DNA from: Symbiodinium natans
Lineage: Eukaryota; Sar; Dinophyceae; Suessiales; Symbiodiniaceae
Assembly: GCA_905221605.1 (NCBI GenBank)
Contig: CAJNDS010002290.1
Coordinates: 1,105,501-1,169,500, forward strand
Length of the DNA: 64,000 nucleotides
Reading direction: 5' to 3'
Positions 42,111 through 52,417 of the stretch are shown in pieces. Position numbers and translations under genes: made by a program. Position 1 is the first letter of the stretch. The number at the start of each line of letters is the position of its first letter. The notes under the pieces are model-generated. The model did no database searches and was not told where the DNA came from. It saw only the letters and a list, made by a program, of their open reading frames with translations.

Positions 42111-43866
42111 GCCTGGCAGACAAGGTGATCTGAGAGCACCCCCTCTAAGCGCGTCTAGCTGGGAATCCATAACTCCACGTGCGTACTGGTACTCACATAT
42201 ATGGTGGGTTCTCCAAACTACGGTCCCTTTTGGGGTCCTTACGATAAGGCGGCCCCTCTTATTTCGGGTACACAAAATGGACCCTTATCTAGAGTACACG
42301 CATCTATGGTCTTGACGTGCTTCAACTGAACCGAATCGACGCGCACAAAAATCTCATTCCTGCCTAGGACTGTTTACCCTAAACCCTAAACCCCAAACGC
42401 TAAACCCTAAACCCTAAACCCTAAACGCGAGACCTCAACTCCTTCCCCCAGGTCGAAGATGGTTGCGGCTATCGGCTCTGCCTATGACGGCTGCAGCCGC
42501 GCACCCAGCTTCCCTAGGAATCAAAATCCGACTATGAGGGATGAGGTTTGGGGTTTAGGGTTTAGGGTTTGGGGTTTAGGGTTCAGGGTTTGGGGTTTAG
42601 GGTTTGGGGTTTAGGGTTGGGGGTTTAGGATTTGGGGTGTGGTTCTTAGGGCCAGGGATTTAGCTTGAGGGTTCCTGGATTTCCGCGGTCAAGATTTGTA
42701 ATGTTCAGCTTACCAGCAGATCTCCTTCATGCCCTGCTTTGTGTTTTAGGGTTTAGGGTTTAGGGTTTAGGGTTTAGGGTTTAGTGTTTAGGGTTTAGGG
42801 TTTAGGGTTGGGGTTAAGGGGTTAGGGTTTGGGGTTTAGGGTTGCAACTCCATGTGTGCGGTGTACAGTAAAAGTACTTGCCTCTTCATTCAAAGCAAGT
42901 AGAGCTCCCGGTATGGAGGTTTGCGAAATAGGGGACCCTTAAAATAGATCCCCAATAGTAGGATTCCCTTGAAATAAGGACCCAAAAACGGTACCCTAAT
43001 TTCGGAAACCCCCGTATGGCTTCAGGGTGCAGAGGCTCCAAAATCCAAAACTTTAATCGGTAAATCAGGGATCCTTATTGCTGTCTGCGCCAGAGAGGCC
43101 CTTGCGAAAAAGTTGCTTCAAAGTTCAGGTACGAAAACATCCAGATGCCCAGGTCTCTACACGCCCGAAAACTAGGTAGGCCCTTGGGACTTTTCATACT
43201 CTCCCTGATTGGGTTTCATAGGATGATCTTCAGGCATATTTTTGAGAGGGTTGGGGTTTAGGGGTTTGGGGTTTTGGGGTTTCGGGGTTTAGGGTTTAGG
43301 GTTTAGGGTTACTCTACAATCCGAAGTGCCCTGTTGGGAGCGTCAGGCGACCGTCCATGGTCGTCCCAGTCGCCCCTGTCGCTGAAGGCATGCCCTCAAT
43401 GGAAACCCAAAAAGAATATTTCCCACAATAGGGGTACCCTTCTTTACCCCAAATCAAATAGAAGCCCATTAAGGGGACCCCCGAAACAGGGTGCCCCTAT
43501 TTTCGGAAACCCCTCATACAGCTCATAAATCCTGTGAGGGTTTAGAGTCTAGAGGTGCTTGGATGTTGCGGGGGGGGGGGGGGGGGGTTGCTTCTAGTCT
43601 AGAAGGCTGCGCGATTGAGTCCAAGACCTGCAGCCCGAAATTCCAGAATTGGGGTTTAGTGTTTGCAGGGCTTAGGGTTTACTCGAGCAAATCGGCTTTT
43701 GGGTGCGCTTTCTTATCCACCATTCTAGGGCGCCTTTGCAAAGACAAGGATGCCTCGTCTCCAGCCTCTCGGGGTTTCGAGGGTGTCTTCGGCAGCTGCC
43801 CGAGCCATTGCCCACAAGAACCACCACCCCCGCCCCTCCCCCCAAAAAATGACCCAGAGATCGTGA
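42111..43866 (+). CDS. 3' part of a gene, five phase-consistent exons and stop
   Basis: Exon 42111-42182 (PGRQGDLRAPPLSASSWES) joins 42452-42545 (SKMVAAIGSAYDGCSRAPS, NQNPTMRDE), 42720-42740 (ISFMPCF), 43327-43401 (CPVGSVRRPSMVVPVAPVAE), a short 43521-43532 (LINP) and terminal 43729-43866 (GAFAKTRMPRLQPLGVSRV, ending QKMTQRS, TGA). Phases match at every join, counting a GA donor at 43402 where a family I element begins. Families A, H and I elements and TTTAGGG arrays fill the introns. It is probably the 3' end of the 39.3-41.7 kb model. The basic C-terminal tail is the only notable feature. Confidence 0.5.
42209..42293. mobile_element. Inverted-repeat element, family H
   Basis: CGGTCCCTTTTGGGGTCCTT ... 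GGTACACAAAATGGACCC around GATAAGGCGGCCCCTCTTATT, shared with 27008-27087. Confidence 0.72.
42909..43018. mobile_element. Inverted-repeat element, family I
   Basis: CGGTATGGAGGTTTGCGAAA ... ATTTCGGAAACCCCCGTATGG arms. A second copy is at 43399-43516. Confidence 0.8.
43174..43256. mobile_element. Introner family 3, partial
   Basis: CTAGGTAGGCCCTTGGGACT ... TTCCCTGATTGGGTTTCATAGG-like sequence (here CTCCCTGATTGGG). It runs into a TTTAGGG array instead of the usual GGGCCATCCTAG end. Confidence 0.7.
43399..43516. mobile_element. Inverted-repeat element, family I, at an exon end
   Basis: Internal arms AATAGGGGTACCC / GGGTGCCCCTATT and the end TTTTCGGAAACCCC match 42909-43018. It starts within four bases of the inferred exon end (43401), where GAAACCC would be a GA donor. 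Confidence 0.7.
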
Positions 43867-44172
43867 CCTCCTGCTATATAACTCCCCGATGTGGGTCCGT
43901 AAAGTTCACTGACCCTAAACCCTGAGCCCTATAAACCCTAAACCCGATTTAGCGGACGGTCCTGCGTCATCGGTTTCCGGTCTATGTGCTCCGGCTCTAG
44001 ACTCTAGTCTCAACACGGAAAGCGGAAGTAGATGGGAAATCCGACACGTCTAGATCCCATACTCCCAATCTTCAAAAACCTGAACTTCCTTTTGAGCCTG
44101 AATATACGAAGCTCCTCTTATATAAAGTCCAAGGACGAAAATGCATAGAATGACGTCTTGTGACGAACGCAG

Positions 44173-44855
44173 GTGCTGCGGGCGACGGGGACGACCAACC
44201 GCGTCGCCTCCGCAACGCCGCGGAGCAACGTCGGAGCCCCGTGCTGGGAGGTTTTGGGTTTAGGGTTTAGGGTTTAGGGCTTAGGGCTTAGGGTTTAGGG
44301 TTTAGGGTTTAGGGCTTGGAGCGCATCGTCCTCCACCAAAACCACTTCTTCCGATGGTCGAACAAGCCTCAATCCCAAACCTCGTCTCCCACTAAGGATC
44401 AGTCATAGTCCTGTGCCAGTCACGGGCAGTTCCGCAAATCGTGGTTCCTTTTGGGTTCTTGTTATACACACATATCTACGGTACCCATGATGGGACCATA
44501 TGGTCAGTTTTCAAAGTTATGGTCCCGTCTTATTCTTGGGTACCCTAAACAATCGGTGCCCCATAGGTAGGCCGCAAAACCTTTGTGTCTCCCAGCTGGC
44601 TTCTCAAGCGCGAACCCCAAACCCTAAACCCGAAACCCTAAACATTAAACCCCAAACCCCAAACCTAAACCCTAAACCCTAACCCCTACACCCTAAACCC
44701 TAAACCCTAAACCCTAAACCCTAAACCCTAAACCAACCCTAAACCCTAAACCCTAAACCCTAAAAACCCTAAACCCTCACAAGCCTGGCAAGTTCTCAAG
44801 CAAGGCGCGGTCTCCGGAGGCGTTCGGCGGCCCAGCTTTGTCCTGCGTTACCCAC
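44173..44855 (+). CDS. Partial gene model: four exons
   Basis: Exon 44173-44250 (26 codons, phase 0/0; VLRATGTTNRVASATPRSNV) follows ACGCAG and precedes GTTTTGGG. Exon 44322-44440 is serine/threonine/proline-rich (SSSTKTTSSDGRTSLNPKPR). Exon 44596-44611 joins it in phase. Exon 44793-44855 (FSSKARSPEAFGGPALSCVT) precedes GTAGGG. It looks like a disordered region; no domain recognised. Confidence 0.4.
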
Positions 44856-45490
44856 GTAGGGTTTAGGGTTTGGGGTTTAGGGTTTAGGGTTTATAGGGTT
44901 TAGGGTTTAGGGTTTAGGGTTTGGGGTTTAGGGTTTAGGGTTTATAGGGTTTAGGGTTTAGGGTTTGGGTTTAGGGTTTGGGGTTTGGGGTTTAGGGTTG
45001 AGGTTCAGGGTTTAGGGTTCGGGGTTTAGGGTTGATAGGGTTTGGGGATCTGGGGGCTTAGGGGGCTTAGGGGTGTTTCTTGGTGTGGTTTGGGGGTGTA
45101 ATTAGGACCGTTCAGATTTGGGGTCAGTGCAAATCCGGGAATGGCCTCTGTTTTGTGTGAGGGCTCCACATACGTGAGTGGTGGTATGTGGTATGTGATT
45201 GTTTTTGTTGGGCTATCTTCGCCTTCGCATCTTGCCAAGGTATTGGGGGAGGTGGCGGGGGGGCGCTCCACACAGTCTGGGGAAGGGTGGGTTAGATGCG
45301 AGTGGCGCACTCAAGTCCCCTACTAAATTAAAACAAACCCTTAATTACCTAAGCCCAAATCTAAACCCTAAACCCTAAACCCTAAACCCTAAACCCTAAA
45401 CCCTAAACCCTAAACCCTAAACCCTAACCCTAAACCCTAAACCCTAAGTCTCAATCCGGTCTAAACAGGTCCGTTTTCGCGTAGCTTCAG

Positions 45491-46633
45491 AGCCAGCTTC
45501 GAACTTGGCTCTATAGTGTGCAGGCTTTAGTTGTTAAGGGATGCTTCGGGATTTCAGGGTTTAGGGTTTAGGGTTTAGTGTTCAGGGTTTAAGTTTTGTT
45601 TTTGGGGTCTGTAGGGTTGACGGCGCATGTCCTAAGCTTTAGGGTTCCTAGGGCTTGTAATTTTAGGGCTTCAGGGCTTTTAGGGTTTAGTGTTTAGGGC
45701 TTAGGGCTTAGGGTTTAGGGTTTCGAGTTTAGTAGGCTGAGCAGGCATGACGTTGAATATTCTCCTGCATACCTCGAGAGCTACACCATGCAGGTGATGC
45801 TCAGCCCTAAACCCCTACCGCAAAACCCTAAAAGCTCTGTAACCCCTACAAAGTCCAGAAACTACGATTTGCTTAAGAACCACCGAAAAATAAAGAGGAC
45901 AGTCCCTATGCTACCCTTCTAAGGAAGAGCATGTTGTTCATTTTTTGAGTGGTTCATAAGCAAATATTTCTTTGTGGTGCTTTTCTGTAACTTTAGATCC
46001 TTACCCTTTTTTTGGGGCTTATTTGGTTTCTTTGGTAAGGCAGCTAACAATTCCATTTATAGCTACCCTTCTCTGAGTTGTAACCCTAAACCCTAAACCC
46101 TAACCCTAAACCCTAAACCCTACAAGCTCCACAAGCCCTTCGAGTCGTTCAGGACTGCGCCCCTCAAGCGCCAGAATCCGAAGCTACGCCTTGGGCTTGG
46201 CTTGCTATCCCAACCCAGCTTTTTGTGGTGGCTTAGGGTTTAGGGTTTAGGGTTGAGGGTTTAGGGTTTAGGGTTTAGGGTTTAGGGTCTTGGGATGTTC
46301 CCCCTTGTACTAACAGTCCTTAACAGGGATTCTTATAAACGATAACCCTGCTGGGGCCGGGGTGATTTCGAACCGTCTTCCTTCATGATCCCTCTATCAT
46401 TATACTGTAATAGCCCCCAAGACCCTATTCTGACTCTGATTCGGTAGGCTCTTGGGACCTTTTTGTATTTTCACTTATTGGTTTTAAGAGGATCATGTTT
46501 AGGAATATTTTTCAGAGGGTGTTAAAGGCCATCCTAGTTTACAAGTTCTATTCGATAAGTAGAACAGGGCATTGGGGGGGGGGGGTCTTGCAGTATAGAT
46601 GAAAATCATGGCCCCTACAAAATCCAAGTTGCT
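45491..46633 (+). CDS. 5' part of an unrecognised gene: four exons
   Basis: Exon 45491-45523 (SQLRTWLYSVQ, GC donor), exon 45745-45793 (HDVEYSPAYLESYTMQ, GTGATG donor), exon 46127-46237 (37 codons phase 0/0: LHKPFESFRTAPLKRQNPKL then RLGLGLLSQPSFLWWLR, followed by GTTTAGGG) and exon 46594-46633 (IDENHGPYKIQVA, GA donor). The second and third join in phase; the fourth needs one missing exon. It is likely the same gene as 46772-47280. Confidence 0.42.
45862..45970. mobile_element. Inverted-repeat element, family D
   Basis: CTACGATTTGCTTAAGAACC ... GGTTCATAAGCAAATATTTC, a diverged copy of 13334-13457. A family O copy follows directly at about 45975-46075. Confidence 0.8.
45975..46075. mobile_element. 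Family O element
   Basis: CTGTAACTTTAGATCCTTAC ... GGCAGCTAACAATTCCATTT ... ATAGCTACCCTTCT matches the first intron of the FG-GAP gene (14888-14985). Confidence 0.75.
46448..46536. mobile_element. Introner family 3
   Basis: CGGTAGGCTCTTGGGACCTT ... TTATTGGTTTTAAGAGGATC ... AAAGGCCATCCTAG, a near-complete copy. Just upstream (46290-46340) is a left half of a family B element joined to a fragment of a family K element (46428). Confidence 0.85.
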
Positions 46634-46771
46634 GAACCCTTAGACCCTTAAACCCTTAAACCCTAAACCCCAAACCCTAAAGCCTAAACCCTAAACCCTA
46701 AACCCTAAACCCTAAACCCTAAACCCTAAACCCTAAACCCTAAACCCTAAACTGCTGCTGGCTGTTTCAAG

Positions 46772-47280
46772 GAACCGCCTGGGCTGGCGACGAGGCAAGG
46801 AAGCGGTCCTTCTCTCTGCGGGTGGTTGGATTTAGGGTTTAGGGTTTCGAGTTTACTTGGGAGGTGGGTTAGGGCTCCGGGTGTGGGGGTGAGGGGCTCA
46901 CGGGCGTGCCTTCGAGACTCTCCTCTGCTGGCAGCTGCATGGCCAAGCAACTTCCTCCACTACAACAAGCGGTAATCTTGTACAGTTCATTCTCGTCCCT
47001 AAACCCTAAACCCTAAACCCTAAACCCTGAACCCTAAACCCTAAACCCTAAACCCTAAACCCTAACTCCATGTTTGCTGTAGCATATCTGCCACTGGCTT
47101 TGCACTCAGCATTCTCCGTCTTGTGGTGGGCTTGCAGAACACATGGCCACCTAAGCCTAGGTTGCCTGGCAGTACCTTTTTTCCGGGGGACCCTAAACCC
47201 TAAACCCTAAGACACCTCCATTGCACAGAGAAGGGTGCATCAGCACCTCAGCCACAAACGCTGAACCTTCTAAAGCCTAA
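46772..47280 (+). CDS. 3' end of a membrane-protein gene, four joined exons
   Basis: Exon 46772-46821 (NRLGWRRGKEAVLLSA), 46935-46971 (AWPSNFLHYNK), 47083-47160 (ISATGFALSILRLVVGLQNT then WPPKP) and 47229-47280 (EGCISTSATNAEPSKA, TAA) join with matching phases 1, 2 and 2. Each follows AG (TTTCAAG, TGGCAG, CTGTAG, GCACAG) and precedes GT. The third exon is a membrane helix. TTTAGGG and CCCTAAA arrays fill the introns. Family not recognised. Confidence 0.52.
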
Positions 47281-47303
47281 GGCAGTGAGGAGCCATTCTA
47301 GCC

Positions 47304-47402
47304 TTAGGGGGACCCTTAAAAGGGAACCCTCCTTCGCCCTCTTCTGGCTCCTTTAAAAAGGGACCTTATTGAGAGGGTCTATATCCCCCAGGGTCCCCCT
47401 AA
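47304..47402. mobile_element. Inverted-repeat element, family M
   Basis: Perfect 13-base ends TTAGGGGGACCCT and AGGGTCCCCCTAA, 99 bp, just after the stop at 47280. Confidence 0.82.
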
Positions 47403-47698
47403 TCCTAAACCCTATTGAGAAGCACCTACCTTCACAACAAATGGGCTTCCTGTTTTTTTCAACAGCTTCGTATCACGGACAAGTTCAGGGAGTAATTTAA
47501 CTGTTTTTGGTTATGGGAGGCTTGCACAAACAGAAACTACCCACCAACTCACCTGTAACTAGCTTTTTTATCATGGAGCTTCTGCATGCCTGCCGAAAGC
47601 GATAGTGGAAATTTGAAACCGTTTTCAGCACCTCCGGATTACGGCCCCCCATCCCCTTCCCCTCCACCCCCCTCCTCTCCTCTCCTCCTCCCCAAACA

Positions 47699-49835
47699 AT
47701 GTTCAGTCTAAGCATTTCCTCAGAGGCATTGTGGCTCTCGGACGACTTTCTCTATCCGGTGGATCGCCACCAGATTCGGGAGGCTGCAGGTTTCAGGGCA
47801 TGAGAGTTGAATCGGAAAGCATCCTGGCTCCCGCGCGATGCTCTGCACCATTAGGGTTTAGGGTTTACGATGTTTAGAGGGTTTTATGGCTCCTTGGGGC
47901 TTTAGAGTTTAGGGCCCAGCTCGCTTCATGGGCAGGTATACAAGGCGTGGCGGTGCACGTAGGGTTTAGGGCGACAATGCTCTAAACTTTAGTTACGAGA
48001 CCTCGAACCCCACTTCCTACTTCCCACCGGTTGATTCTTGTGTCAGGCTGCCGTTCCATTCCCACCGCAGCACAATGAGGCAGCTGCCCATGTGTTCCTT
48101 TGTGCGCGTGTGGCTTTGCAAGGTGCATTACATACCGAAATTCCCCAAACCCTGCAAATTCAAGGTACAAGGACAGCAAAACAAACCTAGGATAACATGA
48201 GGATAGGTGCTGCTTTCAGGTTTAGAAGTAGGGTCCTCTGGGTAGAGTACCCAAAGAGCCCAATACCCCTTAATCAAGGAATATACCTTGAACCATACGA
48301 AGGATCCCTATATGGTTTAAGGTATGTTCCTTACTTACGGGGTATTTGGGCTCTCTGGGTATAGGGTTTCGGGTGTTGGCCCGTGGGTTTCCGGTGGGGT
48401 GTCTGGAATCGGGACAGAGAGTGGCACCCATGGCCACCCTAGCTGTCAGTAGAAACTAGAGATCTTAAGTACGCCCTAAGCCCTAAACCCTAAACCGGAT
48501 CAGCCCTTGGTGCTTCACCATTTTTGTGGGGCGCACCAGCGTCCTGTCGCGCACCAGGGTCATGCACCCCGAAAAACCTTTCTTCAACCTTAAACCTTGG
48601 GATGTTCCTCCTTGTACTAACAGTCCTTAATAGGATTAGAAGAGGGGGCGCTATCATCCCTGTGAAAAACTGTTAGTACAAGGAGGAACATCCCAACTTA
48701 ACCCTTTAAAACCGTTAAGTTCACCTGTCTTCAACCTTGAAGAATAAACCCTTAAAACCTTCAAACATAAACCCTGACAAGTCGTAACGCCCTCAACCCT
48801 AAACCCTAAACCCTAAACCCCAAACCCTAAACCCTCCTCAGAGGCTCCCCCAGATCGCTCCTTCAGCTCCCATCGGGCCACCGTGAAGAGTCGGGAGTGC
48901 AAGCAGGATGAGGCCACTGGCATAGCTTGGGGTTTAGGGTTTAGGGTTTCGGGTTTAGGGTTTCGGGTTTAGGGTTTAGGGTTTAGGGTTTAGGGTTTGG
49001 GGTTTAGGGTTCGGGGTTTAGGGTTCGGGTTTAGGGTTTAGATGTGCTGCTTTACTGGGTTTAAGAGATTCATGTGGTCGCTTCTCTAAATTATGGCCCC
49101 TGTTGGGGTACCCTAAACAAGAGGGGCCGCCTTACAGCAAGGATCCCCAAACAGGCCATGCTTGAGAGAAGTCATCATATCCACACAAATATAAAATTTG
49201 TATCCATAGTATACACACATAATTAGGGCTTACACGCTCGCTCGGCCCTGTGTATGTTTCTTGTTATCGTTGGTTCAAGAGGTTCTGTGTTTGGGGCCTC
49301 GAAGGCGGGTAGGCCTTATTTATTTATTTGCCTCATTTCGTTTGGCAGAATCGTAACCTGCCCTTACAAGCTAGGTGGGCCTTTTGGATCGTTTTTTGTT
49401 TGTTTTTTTGTTTTTTACGTTGTTTCCCCTTATTCGGTTTAAGCGGCTCGCAACTTTCCTGCCAGCTGTTTTAAAGGGCCAGCCTTACAAGCTCTTAAGC
49501 GGCTTCGTGGGATGGGGGCTTTGTGGTTCAGGGTCCAAGGACTTGGTGTTGCCAGGTTAGGCGGCTCAAGGGTTTAAGAGGGTCGGGTGTTTTTTAGGTT
49601 TTTGGGGCTTGTGGGTCAGGGGCCCAAAGGCTTTCTAAGGGTCCAGGGTGCCTTGACCGGCTCCCCCCCAACCCATACTGTTGATGAGATATTACTGTGC
49701 TTAGACGCCCTAAGACCTAAACCCTAAACCCACGAAGCTTCAAGCAGAATCCTGGACGACCCTAGAAGCCCCCGCAGACCTGCAGCCCGAAACCCTCAGC
49801 AAGAGCCTATATGCAGCGGCCCTCATCTGGCTATG
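47699..49835 (+). CDS. 5' part of a gene: start exon and five more exons
   Basis: ATG at 47699 opens MFSLSISSEALWLSDDFLYP then VDRHQIREAA and reaches GTTTCAGGG. Further islands: 48071-48122 (HNEAAAHVFLCARVALQ), 48422-48448 (APMATLAV), 48504-48558 (LGASPFLWGAPASCRAP), 48844-48931 (APPDRSFSSHRATVKSRECK then QDEATGIAW) and 49778-49835 (LQPETLSKSLYAAALIWL). Joins 48122-48422, 48448-48504 and 48931-49778 keep phase; the others do not. Family E and B elements lie in the introns. Function unknown. Confidence 0.42.
48240..48361. mobile_element. Inverted-repeat element, family E
   Basis: CTGGGTAGAGTACCCAAAGA ... GGGCTCTCTGGGTA arms with inner AAGGAATATACCTTGAACCA / TGGTTTAAGGTATGTTCCTT. The inner GAAGGATCC centre is shared with 62962-63131. 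Confidence 0.82.
48597..48696. mobile_element. Inverted-repeat element, family B
   Basis: TTGGGATGTTCCTCCTTGTA and TACAAGGAGGAACATCCCAA are perfect 20-base terminal inverted repeats, 100 bp apart end to end. TTAAACC before and CTTAACCC after suggest a degenerate duplication. Confidence 0.92.
49081..49171. mobile_element. Inverted-repeat element, family H, reversed
   Basis: CTTCTCTAAATTATGGCCCC ... CAGGCCATGCTTGAGAGAAG arms with GAGGGGCCGCCTTA inside, the reverse of 27008 and 42209. Confidence 0.8.
49372..49488. mobile_element. Introner family 3, with 11-base flanking repeat
   Basis: CTAGGTGGGCCTTTTGGATC ... TTTCCCCTTATTCGGTTTAA ... TTTTAAAGGGCCAGC. CCTTACAAGCT is present at both ends (49362-49372 and about 49484-49494). 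Confidence 0.75.
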
Positions 49836-50145
49836 GTTTAGGGTTTAGGGCTGTAAGGGCCCGAAAATTGAAATAGGGCTACACGTGACAAAGCTTCGCT
49901 TGAAAGTCATATGGTCCTTGAGGTTTTGCGAGAATAAGGGCCCCCAAATATCCCCTTATGATTAGGAGCCCAGCAAGGTACCTTGTCCCCTGGTACCCGA
50001 GTCCCAAGAACCTTAGATTTTGCCACAGAACCCTCTGGCAGCCTGCTAGAACCCTAAAGGTACCTGTACTTTCGGAAACCCTAGACCCTAAACCCTAAAC
50101 CCTAAACCCTAAACCCTAAACCCTAAACCCCCAGAGTACTTTCAG

Positions 50146-52076
50146 ACACTTGGGGCTCCTGGTCAGGAAAGCCGCCGGCTGTTCGCACACGTGCCCGTGG
50201 CAACTGCAGACATCTCGGAGACGCGGGTTTAGGGTTTAGGGTTTAGGGTTTAGGGTTTAGGGTTTAGGGTTTAGGGTTTAGGGTTTAGGGTTTAGGGTTA
50301 GGGTTTAGAAGACAAACCCCCAAGCATGAGCTTTTGATCTCTGGTTGGGGGACATCGCTACCTCTTCTGGGTTGATGATTCAGGGGGTTTCCATGGGACG
50401 TCCGTTTTAATTCGGGCGTATATGGTGGAGGGGTAAACCCCAAAACCTAAACTTCATTCAAAACCTCCTAGACTCTCCTAAAGCCCTAAGTCTTAGTTTG
50501 GGCTTCTGGCTTGCCTGGTGTGTCAGGCCTGGTGGACTGAGGAGTTAGGGTGGGCTCTGGGGCTAGGGCACTTTTATTGTTTAGGGTCTACTACAGTTTG
50601 AGATCTTGGGGTTTGGGGGGTGTGGTAGGGTTTCGGGTTTGAGGTCTTGGGTTTAGGGCTTTGTAGGGCTTAGGGATTAGTCATGAAGACTCCCCCTAAA
50701 CCCTAAACCCTAAACCCTAAACCCTAAACCCTAAACCCTAAACCCTAAACCCTAAACCCTAAACCATCCCACTTGAGTAGGGTTTTGGGTTCAATCCCTC
50801 ACCTCCTGGCGCGTAGGACACGCAAGCCGAAAGGCAAGCTGCCCATGGAAGCCTCAACTCCTCAACCCCGAAAGGCCTTAATGAGATGCTTCAATACTTG
50901 GCCCTCGGAAGCCATCGCAGCCCCTGTCCCTAAACCCTAAACCCTAAACCCTAAACCCTAAACCCTAAACCCTAAGCCCTAAACCGCATTTCCGCTCGTC
51001 AAAGCTCATCCTGGAGGAGCTTCCAAGGCGGCGGCGAATACAGCTTCTGGGAGGCGTGGAGATTAGGGGTTTCTAGAGGGCACCAAAAGAAAGTCCCAAG
51101 GGTTTAGGGTTTAGGGTTTAGGGTTTAGGGTTTAGGGTTTAGGGTTTAGGGTTTAGGGTTAGGGTTTAGGGTTTAGGGTTTAGGGTTTAGGGTGGGAGGC
51201 GTGGAAAGTAATTAGGTGTTTCTAGGTAGGCCCTTAAAACATTTGTTATGTTCCCCGTATTGGGTTTAAGAGGATCATATTCAGGACTATGTTTTCCGAG
51301 GCTTTTAAGGGCCAGCCCAGGTTTCCATAGGGCACCAACAAAGCCCCAAACCCTTTTATATGGTTGAGGGTTTAGGGTTATAGTTATTCCCGAACCCCCC
51401 AAGTTTAGGGTTTATAGTTATTTCCCAAACCCCAAAGAGAGGGTGGCGTATACAGCTTGCTTCTAGATCTGAGTTTTGCAAGGGACCACAGACCTCAGGA
51501 GGCGCCTATAGTACCACATTTTCTGAAGGAAAGGTTCCCCTTCAAAAGCCCCGGGAGTGAGGGTTTAGGGTTTAGGGTGTGGGGTTTAGGGTTTAGGGTT
51601 TAGGGTTTAGGGTTTAGGGTTTAGGGTTTAGGGTTTAGGGTTTAGGGTTAGGGACCTGGTTCCTGATCCCTGAAAGCGCAGAGGTGACAATGTGTATCCA
51701 TGCCTAGGCAGCTGTCAATGTACTCATCCAGTCAGCTCATTTCGAGTCGGCTTCGGGGTGCAGGGTTTAGGGTTTAGGGTTTAGGGTTTAGGGTTTGGGT
51801 ACCCACTAATGTAGAGCTTCAGCCGTCGATGGGGAAAGATGTGGGAGGAGAGCCACGGAAACATAAGCCAGAAGAAGCTTGGCTGTGGACCAAAAGCAGG
51901 CCCCGCGGCAGTCTCTGCTGAAACCCTAAGCGATCGGCCCCACCCTAAACCCTAAACCCTAAACCCTAAACCCTAAACCCTAAACCCTAAACCCTAAACC
52001 CTAAACCCTAAACCGCACGTTCCTCATCCAGGCCTGCTTGCAGAAGAAAAGGAGGCATCGGGGCGGAAGGGGCTGA
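50146..52076 (+). CDS. 3' part of a gene: seven exons and stop
   Basis: Exon 50146-50226 (27 codons phase 0/0: TLGAPGQESRRLFAHVPVAT then ADISETR) precedes GTTTAGGG. Exon 50827-50925 (PKGKLPMEASTPQPRKALMR) joins 51005-51068 (LILEELPRRRRIQLLGGVEI). Exon 51483-51533 (GPQTSGGAYSTTFSEGK) is open in two frames. Exon 51712-51764 (LSMYSSSQLISSRLRGA) joins 51823-51910 (RRWGKMWEESHGNISQKKLG), which joins terminal 52032-52076 (ACLQKKRRHRGGRG, TGA). Basic, low-complexity C-terminus. Probably the same gene as 47699-49835. Confidence 0.43.
51226..51335. mobile_element. Introner family 3
   Basis: CTAGGTAGGCCCTTAAAACA ... CGTATTGGGTTTAAGAGGAT ... TTTTAAGGGCCAGCCCAGG. The flanks (GGGAGGCGTGG, GGGCACCAACAAAG) are duplicated versions of the exon end near 51050-51090. 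Confidence 0.8.
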
Positions 52077-52238
52077 GATTTACAACTTCGGGGGGGGGGG
52101 GGGGGGGGGGGGGCTTGATTTAGGGTTTTAGGGTTTAGGGTTTAGGGTTTAGGGTTTAGGGTTTAGGGTTTAGGGTTTAGGGTTTAGGGTCGGAATAATT
52201 ACTGGTGATGTTCCCTTATGGTGTAGGGTTTAGGGTGT

Positions 52239-52338
52239 AGGGGTCGGAAGAACTACTAGTGCTTTTGGTCCCTTTACAAATATCAAATATACCATAATAA
52301 CCCCCCACAACCCTATTCTACTTATTAAGGCCCCTATA
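52239..52338. mobile_element. Family K element
   Basis: TAGGGGTCGGAAGAACTACT ... TTATTAAGGCCCCTATA, matching 39169-39273. A fragment of another copy precedes it at 52190-52221. Confidence 0.75.
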
Positions 52339-52417
52339 TCACCCAATCTCCTTGTTGCTGAAGCGCCTCGGGGTTTTGATGTTTTGGGCGTCCCGAGGTG
52401 GCATCGGGGCTGAATGT

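Noticed and set aside
45020-45330. Coding frame MASVLCEGSTYVSGGMWYVIVF and its antisense counterpart
   Set aside because: Composition follows the local GT-rich sequence and no consistent acceptor and donor pair supports an exon.
46355-46425. tRNA-like segment (GGTTCGAAATCACCCC on the minus strand)
   Set aside because: The T-arm and anticodon arm do not pair and the acceptor stem is partial. It lies among broken element fragments.
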